DNA of 58,690 bases, taken from NCBI GenBank assembly GCA_021838445.1, contig JAKCDU010000023.1, positions 1 through 58,690 of the forward strand, written 5' to 3'. A program made the translations under genes and the position numbers. This DNA is from Actinomycetes bacterium (GTDB lineage: Bacteria; Actinomycetota; Acidimicrobiia; Acidimicrobiales; Palsa-688). Below, in pieces: positions 26,267 through 34,413 of this stretch. The notes beneath the pieces were generated by a model, which worked only from the letters and a program-made list of their open reading frames with translations, was not told where the DNA came from and searched no databases. Each line of letters opens with the position of its first letter. The first letter of the stretch is position 1.

Positions 26267-27210
26267 GCCGCATCGCCGAAAGCCTGTTCTGGATAGGGCG
26301 TTACGTCGAGCGGGCCGAGGACACCGCCCGCATCCTCGATGTGAACATCCACCACCTGCTCGAGGCGCCGCTCACCAGCGAAGCCGAGATGTGCCGCTCC
26401 CTCCTGTCGGTCATGGGCGTGACCCTGCCCCCCGAGCAGATGCAGACCCTGTCGGCGCGTCGGGTCACCGACGTCCTGGCCTTCGATCCCGCCAACCCGA
26501 GCTCCATCGTGTCCTCGCTCACCGCCGCCCGGGTCAACGCCCGGGGGGTGAGCGAGGCCATCAGCTCGGAGATGTGGGAGGCCCTGAACGTCACCTACAA
26601 CGGCCTGCCCACCGCCTTGGATCTGGCCGCCCGCACCGCGCCCTACGCCTTCTTCCGGTTCGTCCGGGAGCGGGCCGCCATCATCGCCGGTCTGAGCGAG
26701 TCGACCATGAGCCGTGACGAAGCGTGGCGCTTCATGGTGCTCGGTCGCAGCCTCGAGCGGGTCGACATGCTCACCCGGCTCCTCGCCGCCGCGGTCACCA
26801 CCGCCGACCAGGACTGGGTGGTCCTGCTGCGGTCCTGCTCGGCCCACGAGGCCTTCCTGCGCACCTACCGACGCGAACCCGAACCGACCCTCGCCACCGA
26901 GTTCCTGCTCCTCGACCGGCTGTTCCCCCGCTCGGTGTTCTACTCCCTCGTCACCGCCGAGGAGTGCCTGGCCGAGCTCGATCCCCGCTCGGGACGGGCC
27001 GGTATGCCCGACGAGGGCCGCCGGGTCCTCGGGCACCTGCGCACCAGCCTCGAGTTCCGCCGCATCGACGACCTCGTCGACGAGCTCGACGAGCTCCTGG
27101 TCAGCCTGCAGAAGGGCTGCGGGGCGGCGAGCGCGGCGGTGGCGGCCCGCTACTTCCGCCAGACCAGCCCCATCGAATGGAGCGTCGAGGTCGTGGGGGT
27201 GGAGAGGTGA
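26260..27210 (+). CDS. Alpha-E domain protein
   Basis: All-helical protein of 316 residues matching the alpha-E family: SRIAESLFWIGRYVERAEDTAR at the N-terminus is the signature, with LNVTYNGLPTALD, FMVLGRSLERVDMLTRLL and FLLLDRLFPRSVFYSL further on. Function is unproven; it is constantly found beside circularly permuted ATP-grasp ligases and transglutaminases. GTG start at 26260 overlaps the ATP-grasp stop, and its own stop overlaps the next gene (GTGA), so all three are coupled. Confidence 0.88.
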   Translation: MLSRIAESLFWIGRYVERAEDTARILDVNIHHLLEAPLTSEAEMCRSLLSVMGVTLPPEQMQTLSARRVTDVLAFDPANPSSIVSSLTAARVNARGVSEAISSEMWEALNVTYNGLPTALDLAARTAPYAFFRFVRERAAIIAGLSESTMSRDEAWRFMVLGRSLERVDMLTRLLAAAVTTADQDWVVLLRSCSAHEAFLRTYRREPEPTLATEFLLLDRLFPRSVFYSLVTAEECLAELDPRSGRAGMPDEGRRVLGHLRTSLEFRRIDDLVDELDELLVSLQKGCGAASAAVAARYFRQTSPIEWSVEVVGVER

Positions 27211-28121
27211 CCTATCGAATCCGAGTCGAGCACGTCAGCCGCTACCGCTACGCCGCGCCGGTGCAGTCGTCCTACAACGAGACCCGCCTCACCCCACTGA
27301 CCACCCCCTGGCAGCTCGTCCTCGACTCCCGGGTGACCGTCGAACCGGCCACCACCCTGTTCGGCTATGTCGACTACTGGGGCACGGTGGTGCACGCCTT
27401 CGACCTCCACCAGGCCCACGACGAGCTGGTGATCACCGGCCGGTCGGTGGTCGAGACATCGCACAGTCCCGGCGACGTGTTCGACGGGACGCCGCTGCCG
27501 GGCCTGGAGTGGTTCCGGGCCAGCCCCTCCACGTTGACCTGGGCCGAGCTCGAGACCGCCACCGGCGGCCGTCACGCCGAGTTCCTGGCCCCCACCGCCC
27601 AGGTTCCCCGCGACGAGCGGCTCGACGAGGTGGCCGCCTCCATCCGTTCGTCCACCGCCGGGTCCGGCGGGTCCGGCGGGTCGGGGCCGGCGGCCGCCGC
27701 CGAAGCGGCGGTGGCCTGGGTCGGCGAGCAGCTCCGTTACGTGGCCGGTACGACCGGGGTGCACACGTCGGCTGTCCAGGCATGGGAAGGAGGCGAGGGG
27801 GTCTGCCAGGACTTCGCCCATCTGACCCTGGCGGTGCTGCGGGCCATGGCCATCCCGGCCCGTTACTGCTCGGGCTACGTCCATCCCCACGGAGACGCCG
27901 CGGTCGGCCAGACGGTCAGAGGCGAGAGCCACGCCTGGATCGAGTACTGGGCCGGTGACTGGGCTCCCGTGGACCCCACCGCGGGGCGCTCCACGGGCGA
28001 GCACCACGTCCTCGTCGCCCGCGGTCGGGACTACTCCGACGTGCCCCCCGTCAAGGGCATCTTCCACGGCGGCCCCACCGTCGGCCTGGATGTGACAGTG
28101 GATTTGACACGCCTGGCCTGA
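27207..28121 (+). CDS. Transglutaminase-like cysteine peptidase family protein
   Basis: Protein of 304 residues with an N-terminal beta domain (YRIRVEHVSRYRYAAPVQSSYNE is the bacterial transglutaminase-like N-terminal box) and a C-terminal transglutaminase-like core. The triad is Cys200 in GVCQDFAHL, His242 in ESHAWIEYW and Asp256 in VDPTAGR. Such enzymes can cleave or re-form isopeptide or peptide bonds. A Gly/Ser linker (STAGSGGSGGSG) sits before the core. Third gene of the ligase trio; it likely acts on the product of the ATP-grasp enzyme (inference). Confidence 0.9.
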   Translation: MTYRIRVEHVSRYRYAAPVQSSYNETRLTPLTTPWQLVLDSRVTVEPATTLFGYVDYWGTVVHAFDLHQAHDELVITGRSVVETSHSPGDVFDGTPLPGLEWFRASPSTLTWAELETATGGRHAEFLAPTAQVPRDERLDEVAASIRSSTAGSGGSGGSGPAAAAEAAVAWVGEQLRYVAGTTGVHTSAVQAWEGGEGVCQDFAHLTLAVLRAMAIPARYCSGYVHPHGDAAVGQTVRGESHAWIEYWAGDWAPVDPTAGRSTGEHHVLVARGRDYSDVPPVKGIFHGGPTVGLDVTVDLTRLA

Positions 28122-28134
28122 GGGCCCGACGGGC

Positions 28135-28187
28135 GGGCGGCGGGCGGCGGGCGGCGGGCGGCGGGCGGCGGGCGGCGGGCGGCGGGC
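28135..28187. repeat. GGGCGGC heptamer tandem repeat, 7.5 copies
   Basis: Seven perfect copies of GGGCGGC plus GGGC fill the gap between the convergent transglutaminase and UPF0301 genes and end at the UPF0301 stop. The plus strand has runs of GGG at 7-bp spacing, so a G-quadruplex is possible. It could stop transcription from both sides or simply be a slippage-prone array. Confidence 0.9.
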
Positions 28188-28801
28188 TACTGGTTGGTGG
28201 GGTCGGCGGGGTACCACGACACGAAAGCCAGCGGATAGGGCTGGCGGCGCAGGACCTGCTTCCACAGCTCGGCCGGGTCGAGGGTGAAGGCGTCGGACGT
28301 CTCGGTGTCGACCACCCACCACGCCCCCGCCTCTATCTCCCCTTCGAGCTGGCCCGCCGACCAGCCGGCGTAGCCGGCGAACATGCGCACCTCGCCCACC
28401 GAATCGCCCACCCGGCTCGGGTCCTGGTCCAAGTCGACGGTCCCGATGCCGGGGGCCACCTCCTTCCACTCGCCGGGCGACGTCGCCGCCTCGATTCCCG
28501 CCGCCGGGGTCGGGTCGGAATTGCGGCCGGCTCCGGGGTCGCGGCCGGCCCCGGGGTCGCTGCGGGCCAAGCAGATCACCGCCTGGTGCTGGACCGGGCC
28601 CCCGAGGAAGAGGACCGCCGGCTCGGCGGCCAGGTGCTCCCACTGGGGCAGCGGCTCCCCGACCTCCATCTGGGAGGGACGGTTGAGGACCAACCCGAGG
28701 GCCCCCTCCTCGCCGTGGGCGAGGAGCAGCACCACGGTGCGGTCGAAGTTGGGGTCCGGCAGGAGGGGGTTGGCGACCAGCAGGCACCCGGCGCGCAGCA
28801 C
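28187..28801 (-). CDS. UPF0301 (YqgE/AlgH) family protein
   Basis: Conserved cytoplasmic protein of 204 residues and uncertain biochemical role. Family marks: LRAGCLLVANPLLPDPNFDRTVVLLLAH, GALGLVLNRPS, LFLGGPVQ, RMFAGYAGWSAGQLE and AFTLDPAELW. A lineage-specific insert near residue 80 carries two DPGAGR repeats. GTG start at 28801; GGAGGG lies immediately before it, too close for a normal ribosome site, while CAAGCT 6 nt upstream could be a -10 for a leaderless start. Confidence 0.9.
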   Translation of the reverse strand: MLRAGCLLVANPLLPDPNFDRTVVLLLAHGEEGALGLVLNRPSQMEVGEPLPQWEHLAAEPAVLFLGGPVQHQAVICLARSDPGAGRDPGAGRNSDPTPAAGIEAATSPGEWKEVAPGIGTVDLDQDPSRVGDSVGEVRMFAGYAGWSAGQLEGEIEAGAWWVVDTETSDAFTLDPAELWKQVLRRQPYPLAFVSWYPADPTNQ

Positions 28802-28807
28802 CCCTCC

Positions 28808-28813
28808 AGCTTG
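28808..28813 (-). promoter_or_regulatory. Weak -10 (CAAGCT) for the UPF0301 gene
   Basis: CAAGCT is 6 nt before the GTG start on the minus strand. It fits only the loose NANNNT pattern. Confidence 0.25.
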
Positions 28814-28874
28814 CCACCGCCCGGGCCGGACACGGCGATCGGGTGGTATGGCCCCCCGGGGCCGTCCCGGTGAC

Positions 28875-28880
28875 TACGGT
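28875..28880 (+). promoter_or_regulatory. Candidate -10 (TACGGT) for the glucose dehydrogenase gene
   Basis: TACGGT is 6 nt before the ATG at 28887, without a ribosome site. Confidence 0.5.
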
Positions 28881-28886
28881 GCGTGC

Positions 28887-29930
28887 ATGCGCGCGGTGAC
28901 GGTTGTGCCCCTCCAGAAGGACTCGGTGGATCTCACCGACCTCCCCGAACCTCCCGAGTCCGACGGCCCCGTCCTGGTCAAGACCCGGGCGGTGGGCGTG
29001 TGCGGCACCGACCTGGAGATCATCGGCGGGGAGTACGGTTGGGCTCCCCCGGGAGAGGAACGTCTGACCATCGGGCACGAGTCCCTCGGCGAGATCATCG
29101 AAGCGCCGGACGACTCCGGCCTCGCCGCCGGCGACCTGGTGGTGGCCATCGTCCGGCGTCCCGATCCGGTCCCCTGCTCCAACTGCGCCATCGGCGAATG
29201 GGACATGTGCCGCAACGGCCAGTACACCGAGTGGGGTATCAAGGAGCACCACGGCTACGCCCGGGAGCGCTACCGGATCACCCCCGATTTCGTGGTCAAG
29301 GTGGACTCGGCCCTGGGTAACCTGGGCGTGCTGCTCGAACCGACGACGGTGGTGGCCAAGGCCTGGGACCACATCGAGCGCATCGGCACCCGGGCCGACT
29401 GGAAGCCCAAGACCGTGCTGGTGACCGGGGCCGGCCCCATCGGGCTGCTGGCCGCCCTCCTCGGCGTCGAGCGGGGCCTCGAGGTGCACGTCCTGGACCG
29501 GGTCACCGACGGGCTCAAGCCGGAGCTGGTGTCGGCCATCGGCGCCCACTACCACCACGGCACGGTGGCCGACATGGGGATCGAGCCGGACGTGGCCATC
29601 GAGTGCACCGGCGTCGCCTCACTCATCTTCGACGTGATGGACCATGCCGGCGCCAACGGCATCGTCTGCCTCACCGGCGTGTCGTCGGGCGGGCGGGACC
29701 TGTCGGTCGACGTAGGACTGCTCAACCGCCGGCTGGTGCTGGAGAACGACGTGGTGTTCGGCTCGGTCAACGCCAACCGCCGCCACTACGAAGCGGGGGC
29801 CAAGGCCCTGGCCGAGGCCGACCAGGCCTGGCTGGGCCGGATCATCTCCCGGTCGGTACCGATCGACAGCTGGCGCGACGCTTACACCCGCCAGCCCACC
29901 GACGTGAAGGTAGTGCTCGAGCTCGCATGA
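28887..29930 (+). CDS. Zinc-dependent glucose 1-dehydrogenase (archaeal-type MDR)
   Basis: NAD(P)-dependent medium-chain dehydrogenase of 347 residues that oxidises aldoses such as glucose to lactones. VGVCGTDLEIIGGEYG carries the first zinc ligand, TIGHESLGEI the second; PVPCSNCAIGEWDMC is a shortened structural-zinc-like loop; VTGAGPIGLLAALLGVERG is the Rossmann motif; and the VNANRRHYEAGAKAL C-terminal region matches the glucose-dehydrogenase C-terminal domain. It overlaps the next gene by ATGA. Exact sugar unknown. Confidence 0.87.
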   Translation: MRAVTVVPLQKDSVDLTDLPEPPESDGPVLVKTRAVGVCGTDLEIIGGEYGWAPPGEERLTIGHESLGEIIEAPDDSGLAAGDLVVAIVRRPDPVPCSNCAIGEWDMCRNGQYTEWGIKEHHGYARERYRITPDFVVKVDSALGNLGVLLEPTTVVAKAWDHIERIGTRADWKPKTVLVTGAGPIGLLAALLGVERGLEVHVLDRVTDGLKPELVSAIGAHYHHGTVADMGIEPDVAIECTGVASLIFDVMDHAGANGIVCLTGVSSGGRDLSVDVGLLNRRLVLENDVVFGSVNANRRHYEAGAKALAEADQAWLGRIISRSVPIDSWRDAYTRQPTDVKVVLELA

Positions 29931-30871
29931 TCGGCCGACCCTGGCGATCGGCCGGAGCGGTACCGTCGGCGTCGCCCGGCGGCGGCGGTCGCCGCCCGCC
30001 CCTCGAGCGCTCCGGGTGGGGCCGCACCGGCACTTACCCCGCCGTCGCGCCCGGGCAGGTCCGGCCGGCAGTGCAGGTACCCCCCGAGCCGATGCCCCTG
30101 ATCCGCTCCGGACGTCCGCTCAAGGAGTGGACCTACGCCGGGATATTCGCCCCCGACCTGATGATCAGTGCCGGCCGGGCCCAGGTGGGCGGCGTTCCCC
30201 AGAGCTTCTGGGCCGTCTGGGACCGTCGCCGGGGGGTGCTCGAGACCGAGACCCTGCTCGTGGCGGCGCGTCGGGTGGAGGTCAGCGACCGGGAGATGAC
30301 GGTGCGTTCCGGGCCGGCCCGCCTGGAGGTGGCCTTCACCCCCGTCGGCGATCCGGTGGAGGTGGTCAGCCCCCACGGCCGCTCCTACATCTGGACCCGC
30401 AAGACCCCGGTGCGCGCCGACGGCCACCTGACCCTCGGCATGGAGGTCCGGCCGGTGTCGGCCCTAGGGCTGCTCGACCAGTCCGCCGGCTACCACGCCC
30501 GGGTGACCGAATGGGAGTGGTCGGCCGGCGTCGGCACCACCGTCGACGGGTGGCCGGTGGTGTGGAACCTGGTGCGGGGCATCCACGACGCCGAGTCGAT
30601 GAGCGAGCGCACCGTATGGGTCGACGGGCACGCCGTCGAGGCGCCGCCGGTCCGCTTCGCCGCCGACCTCGACGAGCTGTGGGGCGACGACGGGTCGCTG
30701 CTGTGTTTCGAGGAGGAAGGGGCCCGCCTGCAGCGGATCCGCCTCGGCCTGCTCAGCAGCGACTACGTGCAGCCCTTCGGCCGGTTCCACGGCCGCCTGC
30801 CGGGCGGGGTGGAGCTATCCGAGCACGAACCGGCGCTCGGGGTGATGGAGCGCCACCGGGCCCGCTGGTAG
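29927..30871 (+). CDS. DUF2804-like protein
   Basis: Protein of 314 residues. The central segment WTYAGIFAPDLMISAGRAQVG followed by QSFWAVWDRRRGVLETE, and later WPVVWNLVRGIHDA, resembles the DUF2804 family (match from memory). No catalytic motif is evident; the pattern is beta-rich. The first 60 residues are Arg/Pro/Gly-rich and probably disordered, so a later start is possible, but the ATG at 29927 overlaps the dehydrogenase stop (ATGA), which favours coupling. The pairing hints at a role in carbohydrate metabolism (inference). Confidence 0.6.
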   Translation: MIGRPWRSAGAVPSASPGGGGRRPPLERSGWGRTGTYPAVAPGQVRPAVQVPPEPMPLIRSGRPLKEWTYAGIFAPDLMISAGRAQVGGVPQSFWAVWDRRRGVLETETLLVAARRVEVSDREMTVRSGPARLEVAFTPVGDPVEVVSPHGRSYIWTRKTPVRADGHLTLGMEVRPVSALGLLDQSAGYHARVTEWEWSAGVGTTVDGWPVVWNLVRGIHDAESMSERTVWVDGHAVEAPPVRFAADLDELWGDDGSLLCFEEEGARLQRIRLGLLSSDYVQPFGRFHGRLPGGVELSEHEPALGVMERHRARW

Positions 30872-30916
30872 TACCTCCGCCGGGGGTGTTCCTCAGAAGC
30901 GGCCGGAGGACGCCGC

Positions 30917-31699
30917 TCAGGCCGAGTCGAGAGCCCGCCGGATGTCCGCGACGGCGGCGCCGACGGCGTCGGGGCCGCCCCCGTCGAGCAACATGCGCAT
31001 CAGGGCCGAGGCCACCACCACCCCGTCGGACTCGGCGGCGGCGGCCACCGCCTGGTCAGGCCCCGATATCCCAAAGCCCATGACCACCGGACGGTCGGTG
31101 GCCGCCTTGAGACGCCGGGCCAGCACCGCAGCGGCCCCCGAGACCGTGGCCCGCTCCCCGGTGACGCCCATCAGGTTGACGCCGTAGACGAACCCCCGGG
31201 AACGTCGGCATATCTCGGCCAGTCGGTCGTCGGGGGTGACCGGGGCGGCGAGCAGCACCGGGGCCACCCCGGCGGCCTCGGCCTCGGCCTCCCACTCGCC
31301 GGACTCCTCCAGGGGCAGGTCGGGCACGATGGCGCCGCGCACGCCGGCCTGGGCGAGCAGGCTGGCGAAGCGCTGGTGGCCGGAGCGGAACACGACGTTG
31401 TAGTAGGTCATGGCGACCAGGGGCACCGCCACGGGGACCCGGGCCACGGCATCGAGGATGGACGCCGGGTTGGCTCCTTCGGCCAGCGCCCGGGCCGAGG
31501 CTTCCTGGATGGTGGGGCCGTCCATGACCGGGTCGGAGTAGGGAATACCGATCTCGACCAGGTCGGCGCCGGCCGCGACCATGGCCTCCAGGGCGTCGAC
31601 CCACCCCGGCCCCAGCCCGCCGGTGACGTAGGTGACCAGGATCTTGCGCCCCTCGGCCCGGACCTGGCGGAGATGGGCCTCGACCTCCACCCCCTTCAC
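30917..31699 (-). CDS. trpA: Tryptophan synthase alpha subunit
   Basis: Splits indole-3-glycerol phosphate and channels indole to TrpB. 260 residues. Catalytic Glu49 ([10 protein letters not shown]) and Asp60 (VMDGPTIQ) fall at the same positions as in the enterobacterial enzyme. Loop 6 and the phosphate-binding [10 protein letters not shown] are present. GTG start at 31699 overlaps the trpB stop (GTGA). Last gene of the trpC-F-B-A run. Confidence 0.95.
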   Translation of the reverse strand: MKGVEVEAHLRQVRAEGRKILVTYVTGGLGPGWVDALEAMVAAGADLVEIGIPYSDPVMDGPTIQEASARALAEGANPASILDAVARVPVAVPLVAMTYYNVVFRSGHQRFASLLAQAGVRGAIVPDLPLEESGEWEAEAEAAGVAPVLLAAPVTPDDRLAEICRRSRGFVYGVNLMGVTGERATVSGAAAVLARRLKAATDRPVVMGFGISGPDQAVAAAAESDGVVVASALMRMLLDGGGPDAVGAAVADIRRALDSA

Positions 31700-32874
31700 T
31701 TGAGCAGGCCCATGACCGTCTCGGCGTCCTTGTCGCCGCGCCCGGAGAGGGTCATCAGCACCGTCGAGCCGGCCTCGACCTCTCCACGTCGGGTCGCCCC
31801 GACCAGCCAGGCCAGAGCATGGGCCGGCTCGAGGGCGGGGATGATGCCCTCGGTGCGGGCGAGGAGCTGGAGCGCGTCGAGCACCTCGTCATCGGAGGCC
31901 TGGGCGTAGCGGGCCCGCCCGCTGTCACCGAGGTAGGAGTGCTCGGGTCCGATGCCCGGGTAATCCAGCCCCGCCGATATCGACTCGGCTTCGAGGATCT
32001 GGCCCCATTCGTCCTGCAGCAGATAGGACCGCATGCCGTGGAGGATCCCCGGGATACCCCGGTCCATCGCCGCGCCCCCCGCCGCTTCGACACCGACCAA
32101 GTCGGCTCCGGTCTCGACGAAACCGGCGAAGGTGCCCGCGGCATTGGAGCCGCCGCCCACACACGCCAGCACCAGGTCGGGGTCGGCGCCGCCGAGAAGG
32201 GCCCGGCACTGTTCACGGGCCTCGTGGCCGACCACGCTCTGCAGCTCCCTGACCATCCACGGGAACGGGTGCGGCCCCATGACCGACCCGATGCAGTAAT
32301 GGGTGTGCTCCACCGTGGCCACCCAGTCCCGCAGCGCCTCGTTGACGGCGTCCTTGAGGGTTCGGCTGCCCGAGCGCACGGGGCGCACCTCGGCTCCGAG
32401 CAGGCGCATCCGGAACACGTTGAGCTCCTGGCGCTCGGTGTCCACCTCCCCCATGTAGACCACGCACTCGAGCCCGAACAGGGCGGCGGCGGTGGCACTG
32501 GCCACGCCGTGCTGGCCGGCGCCGGTCTCGGCCAGCATTCGGGTCTTGCCCATCTGGAGGGTCAGCAACCCCTGACCCAGCACGTTGTTGATCTTGTGGG
32601 AGCCGGTGTGGGTCAGGTCCTCCCGCTTGAGCAGGATCCGCACCCCGAGCTCCTCCGACAGCCGCTTGGCCTCGGTGACCGGGGTGGGGCGTCCGGCGTA
32701 GTCGCGCAGTAGATCATCGAGGCGCCCCCGGAACACCGGATCGGCCCATGCCGAGCGGAACGCCTGCTCCACCTCCAGGCAGGCGGGCACCAGCGATTCG
32801 GGAATGAACCTCCCACCGAAATCACCGAAGCGCCCGTCGGGGCCCGGGTCGGTCATGTGCACCGCTGCGCTCAC
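31696..32874 (-). CDS. trpB: Tryptophan synthase beta subunit
   Basis: PLP enzyme joining indole with serine to give tryptophan. 392 residues. PLP Lys94 is in [14 protein letters not shown], the catalytic Glu in [13 protein letters not shown], and the phosphate loop in [10 protein letters not shown]. Its GTG start overlaps the trpF stop (GTGA); an ATG six codons later is possible. The GAGQHG and [13 protein letters not shown] motifs mark the classic TrpB1 form. Confidence 0.96.
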   Translation of the reverse strand: MSAAVHMTDPGPDGRFGDFGGRFIPESLVPACLEVEQAFRSAWADPVFRGRLDDLLRDYAGRPTPVTEAKRLSEELGVRILLKREDLTHTGSHKINNVLGQGLLTLQMGKTRMLAETGAGQHGVASATAAALFGLECVVYMGEVDTERQELNVFRMRLLGAEVRPVRSGSRTLKDAVNEALRDWVATVEHTHYCIGSVMGPHPFPWMVRELQSVVGHEAREQCRALLGGADPDLVLACVGGGSNAAGTFAGFVETGADLVGVEAAGGAAMDRGIPGILHGMRSYLLQDEWGQILEAESISAGLDYPGIGPEHSYLGDSGRARYAQASDDEVLDALQLLARTEGIIPALEPAHALAWLVGATRRGEVEAGSTVLMTLSGRGDKDAETVMGLLK

Positions 32875-33566
32875 TGATCCTCCTGCCAGTCGTATACGTC
32901 GGTCGCCGGTTCCGGGGCCGGTTCCTCCCCGGCCAGCTCCTCGAACGAGGCGTCGCCGATGGCAGCGAAACCTCGCTGGGCGGCCTGGATGAATGCTCTC
33001 ACCTTGATCGGGTCCTTGGTCCCGGGCCGCGACTCCACCCCAGAGGAGACGTCCACTCCCCAGCAGCCGGTCTGGGCGATGGCCATCTCCACGTTGGTGG
33101 AGTCGAGACCACCGGCGACGATGACCCGCTGACCGGCCGGCACCTCGGCGGCGAGGGACCAGTCGAACAGCTGGGCCGACCCCGGGCTGGGCGCGTCGAG
33201 AAGCACGGCGTCCACGCCGTACTCGCCGGCCCGGCGCACCCGGATGTCACCAGCCGAGAAGGCCTGGATCACCATGGGCACCCGGGTCTTCAACCACTTG
33301 GCCATGTCGGGCGTCTCGTGCCCGTGTAACTGCACCGCCCGCAGCCCGGCGGCGTGGGCCACGTCGGACACCCGCTGGGGGACCTCGTCGCGAAAGACAC
33401 CGACGGTCATCACCTCTGGGGGGAGCCGCTTGGCGATGTCGGCGGCGATCTGGGGAGCCACCTGGCGGGGGGAGGGAGCGAACACGAAGCCGACGGCGCT
33501 GGCCCCCATGGCCACGGCGAGCAGCGCGTCCTCCTCGGAGGTGATCCCGCAGATCTTGATGAACAT
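32871..33566 (-). CDS. trpF: Phosphoribosylanthranilate isomerase
   Basis: Third step of tryptophan synthesis, an Amadori rearrangement. 231 residues, TIM barrel. Catalytic Cys6 is in FIKICGITS and the general-acid Asp follows in [11 protein letters not shown]; phosphate-binding [10 protein letters not shown] and [15 protein letters not shown] are present. A 25-residue acidic tail is extra. Streptomyces and Mycobacterium lack trpF and use PriA, so its presence here is informative. TGATG overlap with trpC. Confidence 0.94.
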   Translation of the reverse strand: MFIKICGITSEEDALLAVAMGASAVGFVFAPSPRQVAPQIAADIAKRLPPEVMTVGVFRDEVPQRVSDVAHAAGLRAVQLHGHETPDMAKWLKTRVPMVIQAFSAGDIRVRRAGEYGVDAVLLDAPSPGSAQLFDWSLAAEVPAGQRVIVAGGLDSTNVEMAIAQTGCWGVDVSSGVESRPGTKDPIKVRAFIQAAQRGFAAIGDASFEELAGEEPAPEPATDVYDWQEDQ

Positions 33567-34357
33567 CAGGTACGGGCCCGATCCACCCGCATCTCGGCCA
33601 GGGCGCGCGCCGGGTCGGAGGAGCGCACCAGAGTCTCGCCGACGAGCACCGCGGCGAACCCGGCGTCGGCCAGGCGCCGGACGTCGTCGCCGTCGCGTAT
33701 CCCCGATTCGGCCACCCGGGTCACCGAATCGGGCAGAACCGCGGCCACCCGGCAGGCCCGGTCGGTGTCCACCTCGAAGGTGAACAGATCCCGCTGGTTG
33801 ACCCCGATCAAGCTGGCCCCGGAGGCCAGGGCCAGCTCCGCTTCGGGCTCGTCGTGGACCTCCACCAGGGCGTCGATACCGCTCGCCCGGGCCAACCCGA
33901 GCAGCTCGGGCAACTCGTCGGACCCGAGAGCGGCGACGATGAGCAGCACGGCGTCGGCGCCCATGATCCGGGCGTCGAGGACGTCGAGGGGCGACACCGT
34001 GAAGTCCTTGCGCAGCACCGGCAGGTCGACCGCCGCCCGGGCGGCGGTGAGGTCGGCCACCGAGCCGGCGAAGAACTCCTGGTCGGTGAGCACCGACAGC
34101 GCCGCCGCCCCACCCCGGCGGTAGCTGCGGGCCAGTTCGGCGGGATCGAGGTCGGCGGCGAGATCGCCCTTGCTCGGGCTGCGCCGCTTGATCTCGGAGA
34201 TCACCGCCACCGTGGGCGATTCCCGTAGCGCCGCCTCGAAACCCCGAGCCGGGGCGGCCCTGGCGGCCTCGACCTGGAGGGCCGCCCGGTCCCGCCGGTC
34301 GGCGGTGGCTTCGGCGCGGTGAGCGGCGACGATACGGTCGAGGTAGGTGGTCGCCAT
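33566..34357 (-). CDS. trpC: Indole-3-glycerol phosphate synthase
   Basis: Closes the indole ring. 263 residues, single-function TIM barrel. The signature VISEIKRRSPSKGDL is intact, as are VLRKDFTVSPLDVLDARIMGADAVLLIVAAL, ALVEVHDEPE, LIGVNQRDL and VAESGI. The ATG at 34357 has TAGGCT 9 nt upstream and starts a unit of its own, trpC-trpF-trpB-trpA, separate from trpE. No trpD or trpG is in the window. Confidence 0.95.
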   Translation of the reverse strand: MATTYLDRIVAAHRAEATADRRDRAALQVEAARAAPARGFEAALRESPTVAVISEIKRRSPSKGDLAADLDPAELARSYRRGGAAALSVLTDQEFFAGSVADLTAARAAVDLPVLRKDFTVSPLDVLDARIMGADAVLLIVAALGSDELPELLGLARASGIDALVEVHDEPEAELALASGASLIGVNQRDLFTFEVDTDRACRVAAVLPDSVTRVAESGIRDGDDVRRLADAGFAAVLVGETLVRSSDPARALAEMRVDRART

Positions 34358-34366
34358 GAGTGATTG

Positions 34367-34372
34367 AGCCTA
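34367..34372 (-). promoter_or_regulatory. Candidate -10 (TAGGCT) for trpCFBA
   Basis: TAGGCT is 9 nt before the trpC ATG on the minus strand, without a ribosome site. It supports a separate promoter for the downstream trp genes. Confidence 0.45.
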
Positions 34373-34413
34373 CCGTGGGCGGCGCGGCTACCCCCATCGA
34401 CTTACGAGGCCGA

